The notes below the pieces were generated by a model, which saw only the letters and a program-made list of their open reading frames with translations, did no database searches and had not been told where the DNA came from. A stretch of 64,000 nucleotides of DNA from JAGIBJ01 sp032119595 (GTDB taxonomy: Bacteria; Actinomycetota; Thermoleophilia; Solirubrobacterales; Solirubrobacteraceae). Every line of letters starts with the position of its first letter. Position 1 is the first letter of the stretch. Below, one piece after another: positions 58,489-64,000 of this stretch. A program made the position numbers and the translations under genes. The stretch is taken from assembly GCA_032119595.1 (NCBI GenBank), contig JAUMBQ010000004.1, forward strand, positions 124,001 through 188,000, written 5' to 3'.

Positions 58489-59274
58489 ATGAGCGAGCAG
58501 CGCCTGCGGATCGATCGCGAAGCCGAGGGACGGGTTGCCGTCGTGGTGCTGACGCGGGCCGACAAACACAACGCGCTCGATCGCCCGATGTTCGACGCGA
58601 TCGATGCCGCCACGATGGAGATCCGCCAGCTGGCGGAGGCTGGCGAGATCAGCGCGGTCGTGCTGCGCGGCGAGGGCAAGAGCTTCTGCTCGGGCCTCGA
58701 TATCCAGGCGATCCTCGGCGGCGGTGGCGACTTTGCCACGTCCACGGCGGCGCTCCTGGAACGCAACGAGGGCGACATCGCCAACCTCGTGCAGCGCGTC
58801 GGCTACCACTGGAAGCTCGTGCCGGTCCCGGTGATTGCCGCGCTCCACGGCAACGTCCTGGGCGGCGGACTTCAGATCGCGCTCGGTGCCGACATCCGGA
58901 TCGCGGCGCCCGACGCCAAGCTCTCCGTCGCCGAGATCCGCTGGGGACTCATCCCCGACATGGCGATCACCACGGCGCTCCCCAAGCTCATCGGCATCGA
59001 CCACGCCAAGGAACTCACCTTCACTGGCCGCAACATCAGTGGCGCCGAGGCCGCGCAGATCGGCCTCGTGACCCGCACCGCCGGCGATCCCGCCGCCGAC
59101 GCGCTCGCGCTCGCAACCGACATCGCCGCCAAGTCGCCGCTCGCGGTCACGCGCGCCAAGCAGCTGTTCGACGAGGTTTGGGAGAGCGGCGACGAGGCCC
59201 GGCTCGCTACCGAGGAACGCCTCCAGCGCGAGATTCTCGCGGAGGTCTCCGCGGCCGCGGCTGCCCAGGGCTGA
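58489..59274 (+). CDS. Enoyl-CoA hydratase/isomerase (crotonase) family protein
   Basis: This 261-residue protein is a crotonase-fold enzyme: DKHNALDRPMFDAI near the start, GEGKSFCSGLDIQAI as the first oxyanion-hole block, and HGNVLGGGLQIALGADIRIA followed by EIRWGLIPDM as the second block. Glu in the last motif is a usual catalytic residue of hydratases. The C-terminal helical lid is complete. The specific acyl-CoA substrate cannot be told from sequence; no other beta-oxidation genes are adjacent. Confidence 0.88.
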   Translation: MSEQRLRIDREAEGRVAVVVLTRADKHNALDRPMFDAIDAATMEIRQLAEAGEISAVVLRGEGKSFCSGLDIQAILGGGGDFATSTAALLERNEGDIANLVQRVGYHWKLVPVPVIAALHGNVLGGGLQIALGADIRIAAPDAKLSVAEIRWGLIPDMAITTALPKLIGIDHAKELTFTGRNISGAEAAQIGLVTRTAGDPAADALALATDIAAKSPLAVTRAKQLFDEVWESGDEARLATEERLQREILAEVSAAAAAQG

Positions 59275-59452
59275 ATCGCCGAGCGTCGAGCGTCGAGCGG
59301 CGGCACGCCGACCTGCGGTCGGTGCGGCCAGGGTCGGCTGTTGGCACGTCCGGCAGCGCACTTGCGCGCGTAGTACGCATGGCATGTCCGAAGCACTCGT
59401 TCGCTCGACTCAACCATTTCGTCTCCCCGCGACGTACTCTGGGCTGGCAACC

Positions 59453-60043
59453 ATGGGCCTGTCGATCAAGAGCCGCGCCGCGGCACGCGACCCGGAGCGT
59501 CACCACGCCGATCGGCGCATTGCCGCCGGACTCGCGGCGGGTGAGCCCGCTGCGCTCGAAGCGCTGTACGCCGAGACGTCGCGCGCGTGCTTCTCGGTCG
59601 TCGTCGGCATCGTGCGGGATCGCGGGCACGCCGAAGACGTGCAGCAGCAGGTGTACGCGGAGGTCTGGCGGCGAGCGGCGCAGTTCGACCCGCAGCGCGG
59701 CAGCCTCCTGACCTGGGTGCTCACCATCGCGCGCAGCCGCGCCCTGGACCATCTGCGCAGGCGAGCCGACCAGCCGATGGAGGCCGACACGCTTGCCGCC
59801 TTCGCGGGTGGTGCCGAGGAGCGAGGCTACGACGATCTGGTGCAGCGAGCCCTCGTCGGCGAGGCCCTCGCCCAGCTGCCCGACGGTGAACGCGATCTCT
59901 TGCGGATGCGCTTCTGGGACGGCCTCAGTCAGACCGAGATTGCCGACGCCACCGGCATTCCGCTGGGTACCGTGAAGTCACGCATGACGGCCGGACTCGC
60001 GCGTCTCAAGCAGACCCTCGATGCCATGGAGGCGACCCCGTGA
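59453..60043 (+). CDS. ECF RNA polymerase sigma factor
   Basis: This 196-residue sigma factor has region 2 at about 25-95 (LYAETSRACFSVVVGIVRDR, EDVQQQVYAEVWRRA) and region 4 at about 135-190 (LPDGERDLLRMRFWDGLSQT, then IPLGTVKSRMTAGLARLK). Length and organisation match the SigK-type ECF group. The anti-sigma factor gene overlaps its stop by GTGA, so translation is coupled. The in-frame region before the ATG at 59453 is not used. Target promoters are unknown. Confidence 0.92.
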   Translation: MGLSIKSRAAARDPERHHADRRIAAGLAAGEPAALEALYAETSRACFSVVVGIVRDRGHAEDVQQQVYAEVWRRAAQFDPQRGSLLTWVLTIARSRALDHLRRRADQPMEADTLAAFAGGAEERGYDDLVQRALVGEALAQLPDGERDLLRMRFWDGLSQTEIADATGIPLGTVKSRMTAGLARLKQTLDAMEATP

Positions 60044-60723
60044 TCGACGATCGCGACCTGCATCGGCACCTCGAAGAGGGCGGCGCTGACCTCTGGGACC
60101 CGCCGACTCCGCCCCCGCTCGACCTGGCCGCCATCACCGGAGAGGCGCCGGCACCGTACGACCTCACGCCAGTCCGCCGGCACTCGCTGGCGTCGCGGCT
60201 TCGCGGTCGGATCCTCGTGCCGTCGTTCGGGCTGGTCGCGGGCGGCATGGCCTGCGTCGCCTTGGGCCTTGGGCTCGGCGCCGTGGTCTTCAGCGGCGAG
60301 GCGCCGGCACCCACGGTCCCAGTGGCCGACGTGCCGACGCCGGCTGCGTCGACCCCGCTCGATCCCACGGCAGCCCGCACCACGCCCCAGCAGCGCGTCG
60401 TTCTCCGCCATCTCGACGCATCGCCGGCGCAGGCCGTAGCCGTCGCCACCGTGTTCTCGGGCCCAGATGGATCCACCGTCGACGTGACGGCCGACGGTCT
60501 GCCGCCTCTGCGCAGCGGCCGGTTCTACGAACTCTGGGCGCTGGGCACGAAGGGCCGGATGGTGTCGATCGGCACCTTCACCGTCGACGGGCAAGGGCAT
60601 GCCCAGGCGTCGATGTCGCTTCCGGTGTCGCTGAAGAAGTTCCCGGTACTCGACGTGTCCGTCGAGCGGCCCGACGGCGACCCGACCCACTCGGGCAAGT
60701 CGCTGCTCCGCGCGCCGGTCTGA
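60040..60723 (+). CDS. RskA-like anti-sigma factor
   Basis: This 227-residue membrane protein has a short cytoplasmic N-terminus (1-60), one membrane helix (about 60-85: GLVAGGMACVALGLGLGAVV) and an extracellular RskA C-terminal domain (about 125-227: RFYELWALGTKGRMVSIGTF). The usual zinc-type anti-sigma domain is not obvious; the N-terminal part is short. GTG start overlapping the sigma factor stop as GTGA. It should sequester the upstream ECF sigma factor and release it upon an external signal by regulated proteolysis; the signal is unknown. Confidence 0.88.
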   Translation: MIDDRDLHRHLEEGGADLWDPPTPPPLDLAAITGEAPAPYDLTPVRRHSLASRLRGRILVPSFGLVAGGMACVALGLGLGAVVFSGEAPAPTVPVADVPTPAASTPLDPTAARTTPQQRVVLRHLDASPAQAVAVATVFSGPDGSTVDVTADGLPPLRSGRFYELWALGTKGRMVSIGTFTVDGQGHAQASMSLPVSLKKFPVLDVSVERPDGDPTHSGKSLLRAPV

Positions 60724-61459
60724 ACACTCCAAACGCGCCAACGGGTGCGCCTGGCATCCGTCAGCTGGGCGGCCGCGTAGTGCGTGGGATCGCCCGACAA
60801 CGCGGGGATCACGTCACCGCAAACGACCCGATCCGGGAGTCCTTCTCATGTCCATCAGGCGGTCGCCTTGAGGCCCCGAGCCTCAAGGGCACTGTCAGTC
60901 ACGCAGGAGGCCTGGAGTTCAAGAACCGGTTTGGCGTGAAGTTCGGCATCAAGTCGCTCGTGATCGACACGCGCACCGGGCGCACGGACTCGCCCCCGGC
61001 CCGTTGGACAACCCACCAGTCCGACATCTTGGCCAACGGGACAACAGGCGGGAACCCCTCGCCCTTCATCATCCATATCGAGCGACTGAGAGCCCCGGAC
61101 CGTATGCCGAGCAGGCGCGGTTCGGGGTCGCTCCACCTCCGAACGGTGCATCACTGGTGCGTGATGTGTGAGGCGGGTGAACGAGGGTGAGCAGGCCCGC
61201 GTTCGCCCGCCTTGCGTTCTTTCCGTGGTTGTTGGGACACGCGGAAAGGGCGTTCGGCGCGGCGCTCCGTGCCCGCCTGGCGGGGTGCCGCGCCGAATGC
61301 CCGGCTTCCCGGGTCGATCGTGATGCGCTGCTCTGGGCCGCTCAGCGCCAGACACCGTGTCGGCATCCGGTGCACCAATGCACCAGACGCGCCGCTGCAC
61401 CGAATTTTGGCGGCGGAGGCAGGCCACGGTTGGCCATGCCCAACCTCTAGGCTCCGTCC
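60724..61459. other. Intergenic region, no gene recognised
   Basis: About 735 bp with no convincing gene. A 136-codon open frame at 60780 has no recognisable product or consistent coding character. GGTGCA (61369-61374) with TGCACC (61379-61384) is a small inverted repeat. No tRNA, CRISPR or terminator is seen. The right end holds the promoter of the SDR gene. Confidence 0.45.
61448..61453 (+). promoter_or_regulatory. TANNNT -10 box of the SDR gene
   Basis: TAGGCT lies 6 nt before the GTG at 61460, with no ribosome binding site. Confidence 0.45.
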
Positions 61460-62545
61460 GTGCTCGAACGCGCCCCCGGTCTGGTCCGACGCGCCGCTCA
61501 GGCGGCTCGCGCCCGTTCGCGGTCTGCCGCTGACCCCGACGAGGCCCCGCGCCTCGACGGCAAGGTCGCGGTCGTCTGCGGCGGCACGGGCGAGGTCGGC
61601 GAAGGCATCGTCGCCGGGTTGCTGATCGCTGGCGCGCGCGTCGCCGTCCCTTCGCGCTCGGGCGAGCGCCTGGCCGTCCTGGCCGATCGCCTCGAAGCCG
61701 CTGGCGCCCCGACTGAGCGCCTCGTGCCGCTCGTAGGCGACGTATCCGAAATGCCTGACGGCGCACACGATGTCGCCGCGGAACTGTCGCGACTCATCGG
61801 GCGACCGGACCTCGTCGTGGTTGCCCTCGGAGGCTGGGTGCAGACCGACGCCCTCGCCGACCTGGAGATCGACACCTGGGACTCGATCATCGACGGTGCT
61901 CTGCGCGCGCATCAGCTCGCCGCCGCGGCGTTCATTCCGCTCATGCGCGGCCGCCCGGGTGCCATGTACGTCCAGATCAACGGTGCGGCGGCGCGTTACC
62001 CCGTGCCGAATGCCGGCGCCGTCTCCGTCGCTGCTGCCGGCGAGCTGATGGCGGCGCAGGTCATGGCCGTCGAGGAGGCCGGCCACGGCATCCAGATCGA
62101 GGCGCTCGTGCTCGGCCCCGTCAAGACCCGCTCGCGCGACGACGCCGCGGCCTGGATGATCTCCGCCCGCGCGATCGGCGATCTCATCGCCCTGCGCGCG
62201 GCTCGCCGGTCGGCCCTCGCCGACACGGTCCGTCGCCAGGCCGAGGCCGCTGGCGCGCTCCCACCGGAGTCACCGAGCCAGCGTCAGCGCGAGCACGACG
62301 ATGACCTCGTCGACGACGATCACCCGCAGCCGCGCCGGCTCGTGCACCCCGACGCGTTGGCGCCTGGGGGGCCAGCGACCGTCCTTGAGCTCCTCACGGC
62401 CGCTGACCTTCGTCCCGCTCGGGCAGCCGCCTCCGGTGCCGTTCGCGGCGCCCGCGGGGCCTCGCTTGGCTGGGTGCTCTGGGGCCTGCAGACGGCTTCG
62501 CTCAGCAAGCAGGTCCGGCGGGACGAACCGCCGCCCACGCACTAG
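61460..62545 (+). CDS. Short-chain dehydrogenase/reductase (SDR) family protein
   Basis: This 361-residue protein has an N-terminal SDR domain with the dinucleotide motif GGTGEVGEG at 41-49, VVVALGGWVQTDALADLE as the core strand and loop, and a region MYVQINGAAARYPVPNAGAV where the catalytic Tyr-Lys pair would sit. The usual Y-x-x-x-K is not intact there (the Tyr is followed by PVPNA), so catalysis is doubtful. A charged linker and a C-terminal tail (about 275-361, basic and Ala-rich) are extra to the family. GTG start with a leaderless-type box. Substrate unknown. Confidence 0.75.
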   Translation: MLERAPGLVRRAAQAARARSRSAADPDEAPRLDGKVAVVCGGTGEVGEGIVAGLLIAGARVAVPSRSGERLAVLADRLEAAGAPTERLVPLVGDVSEMPDGAHDVAAELSRLIGRPDLVVVALGGWVQTDALADLEIDTWDSIIDGALRAHQLAAAAFIPLMRGRPGAMYVQINGAAARYPVPNAGAVSVAAAGELMAAQVMAVEEAGHGIQIEALVLGPVKTRSRDDAAAWMISARAIGDLIALRAARRSALADTVRRQAEAAGALPPESPSQRQREHDDDLVDDDHPQPRRLVHPDALAPGGPATVLELLTAADLRPARAAASGAVRGARGASLGWVLWGLQTASLSKQVRRDEPPPTH

Positions 62546-62666
62546 CGCGATCGACGCCGCCGCGGCGCGCCGGCCGCCCGTCCGTGGCACGAACCGCGCG
62601 GCGCCTCGTCACCTGAGCGTCGGTGTCCCGCCACGGCGCGGAGTGGCAGTGACAGAATGGGCGTCA

Positions 62667-63737
62667 ATGAGCGTTCCCGCCAGTCTCAAGAGCCTTCTCG
62701 ACGCCGTGGGGCCCTCCGGCTACGAACGCGCGCCGGCCGCCGCCTTCGCTGCCATTGCCAAGGAATTCAGCGACGACGTGGCGGTCGACGTTGCCGGTTC
62801 CGTGCATGCTCGCGTCCCCGGGACCGCCGAGGGCGCACCGCGGATCGCGTTCATCGGCCACATCGACGAGATCGGGCTGATCATCAGCCACATCGACGAC
62901 AAGGGCTTCCTCTGGTTCGGTCCGGTCGGCGGCTGGGATCCGACGATCCTCGTCGGCCAGCGTGTCGCGATCCAGACGAAGAACGGTCCGGTGATCGGCG
63001 TGGTCGGCAAGAAGGCGATCCACCTCCTGGAATCCGATGAGCGCAGCAAGGCGCCGAAGCTGAACCAGCTCCACATCGACATTGGCGCGGAGGACGGCGA
63101 CGAGGCCAAGAAGACTGTTCGCGTCGGCGACATCGCGGTGATCGACGGGTCAGCGATCGAGCTGCTCGGCGAGCGCGTCGCGTCGCGCGCGATGGACAAC
63201 CGCCTCGGGTCGTATGTAGCCCTGGAAGCCGCGCGCCGCGTCGCGGCGGCCGGCGGCGCCGCTGGCGAGGTCGTTGCCGTGGGCGCCACGCAGGAGGAGA
63301 TCACCTTCGGCGGCTCGACCACCACGGCCTACTCGGTGCATCCGGCGATCGCGATCGTGATCGACGTGACCCACGCGACCGACTCGCCCGGCATCGAGGA
63401 AAAGGAACTCGGGTCGCATCACCTCGGCAGTGGTGTCGTGATCGAGCGTGGCGCAAACATTCACCCGGCGATCTCCGACCTGCTCGTCGACGTCGCCGAA
63501 GCCGAGGGCATCGACCACACCATCGCGGTGGCGACGCGCGCGACCGGCACGGACGCCGACGCCGTCCACCTGCAGCGTGGGGGCATCGCGACCGGCCTCG
63601 TGTCGATCCCGCTTCGTTACATGCACTCGCCGGTCGAGACGATCGACCTGCGCGACCTGGAGGCGACCGTGGCGCTCGTGGCCGCCTTCGCCCTCAAAGT
63701 CGCTGCGGACTTTGACGTGCGCCGCACGATCGGCTGA
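62667..63737 (+). CDS. M42-family metallopeptidase
   Basis: This 356-residue aminopeptidase of the M42 family (glutamyl aminopeptidase/endoglucanase-like) has the metal and catalytic motifs in order: AFIGHIDEIGL with His65 and Asp67, SRAMDNRLGSY, ATQEEITFGGS with the catalytic Glu pair, VIDVTHATDSP, and YMHSPVETIDL near the end. Such enzymes form large cytoplasmic tetrahedral complexes that trim peptides. The ATG is used because the preceding in-frame sequence is not homologous in character. No strong ribosome binding site is visible. Confidence 0.92.
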   Translation: MSVPASLKSLLDAVGPSGYERAPAAAFAAIAKEFSDDVAVDVAGSVHARVPGTAEGAPRIAFIGHIDEIGLIISHIDDKGFLWFGPVGGWDPTILVGQRVAIQTKNGPVIGVVGKKAIHLLESDERSKAPKLNQLHIDIGAEDGDEAKKTVRVGDIAVIDGSAIELLGERVASRAMDNRLGSYVALEAARRVAAAGGAAGEVVAVGATQEEITFGGSTTTAYSVHPAIAIVIDVTHATDSPGIEEKELGSHHLGSGVVIERGANIHPAISDLLVDVAEAEGIDHTIAVATRATGTDADAVHLQRGGIATGLVSIPLRYMHSPVETIDLRDLEATVALVAAFALKVAADFDVRRTIG

Positions 63738-63820
63738 CCCCTGCGGAGTCCGGACTTCATCGGGATGCTCACTCGACGGAGCACTCCCTGAGCAGCCAGG
63801 AGACACCACCCGGTCTCCTC

Positions 63821-64000
63821 GTGCTGCTCGACATCGACGGGACGTTGGTCTGGCGCGCCTCGCGTGTGCACGCCGAGTGCGTCATCGCGGCGATCCACGA
63901 GGTCCACGGCCCGGTTGAGCTCGGCCCGGTCGAGGCCGCCGGCTTCACGGACCGGCGGATCGTGCGCGCGCTGCTGCGGGCCGCTGACTTCACGGATGCC
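63821..64000 (+). CDS. HAD-superfamily hydrolase, partial (cut by window end)
   Basis: The visible 60 codons contain the HAD phosphatase motif I, LLDIDGTLVWR, right at the start, followed by a cap-type helix (RVHAECVIAAIHEVHG) and FTDRRIVRALLRAADF. The nucleophile Asp is the first of D-I-D. The only canonical in-frame start near it is GTG at 63821; coding character continues slightly upstream (ETPPGLL). The rest of the gene lies beyond the window, so substrate type cannot be judged. Confidence 0.8.
   Translation, partial: MLLDIDGTLVWRASRVHAECVIAAIHEVHGPVELGPVEAAGFTDRRIVRALLRAADFTDA

Noticed and set aside
60780..61190. 136-codon open frame after the anti-sigma factor
   Set aside because: No recognisable domain, no ribosome binding site or -10 box at the right spacing, and amino-acid composition typical of non-coding DNA.

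Overview
The window is high-GC, densely coded DNA of actinobacterial type. Small secreted proteins with Ala-rich signal peptides, Solirubrobacterales-style secreted Ig-like proteins, and many starts placed 6-7 nt after a TANNNT box (leaderless style) suggest the class Thermoleophilia (Patulibacter/Conexibacter-like). The taxon is an inference from style; there is no rRNA, tRNA or CRISPR array here.

Defence-rich left half. Positions 96-6340 hold a complete type I restriction-modification operon (hsdM, hsdS, hsdR), followed convergently by a predicted PD-(D/E)XK nuclease (6393-7349). Positions 7501-11036 hold an AAA+ ATPase and a subtilisin-like protease matching the IetAS anti-phage pair; the protease reading frame continues upstream of its first canonical start. 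A PD-(D/E)XK-like gene broken by an in-frame TGA (11487-13022) and an AbiEi/AbiEii-like toxin-antitoxin pair (13062-14974) with a nested-palindrome operator follow. After a secreted His-rich protein (15765-17696) comes the most interesting locus: a minus-strand five-gene cluster (25279 down to 17792) encoding a DUF3592-like membrane protein, a coiled-coil/winged-helix regulator, a TIR protein, a 974-residue protein with two membrane helices, a TrkA-N/RCK fold, a SLOG/LSDAT-like domain and RyR domains, and a second TIR protein. The last three genes overlap by ATGA. I propose a TIR signalling system with a nucleotide-gated membrane effector.

Middle (25.4-47.9 kb). tenA, a degenerate NERD-like protein, a VOC protein, two S1-domain paralogues (27853 and 37347), an AAA_14/DUF4143 ATPase with a 14-bp inverted repeat over its start, a membrane-anchored NERD-like nuclease next to a large SF1 helicase (30526-35646), a SEC-C protein, a broken ribbon-helix-helix antitoxin-like gene, DUF5718, and a run of secreted or surface proteins (RTX repeats, CAP-like, Ig-like).

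Right side (48-64 kb). A guanidine-degradation operon (54025 down to 48091): a fused pair of DUF1989 proteins (carboxyguanidine deiminase), a KipA-KipI carboxyltransferase lacking biotin carboxylase and biotin-carrier domains, and allophanate hydrolase, all coupled by ATGA overlaps and headed by a guanidine-I (ykkC) riboswitch with a terminator. An APC permease is divergent. The rest is housekeeping or accessory: DUF429, a crotonase, an ECF sigma factor with its RskA-like anti-sigma factor, an SDR, an M42 aminopeptidase and the start of a HAD hydrolase cut by the window end.
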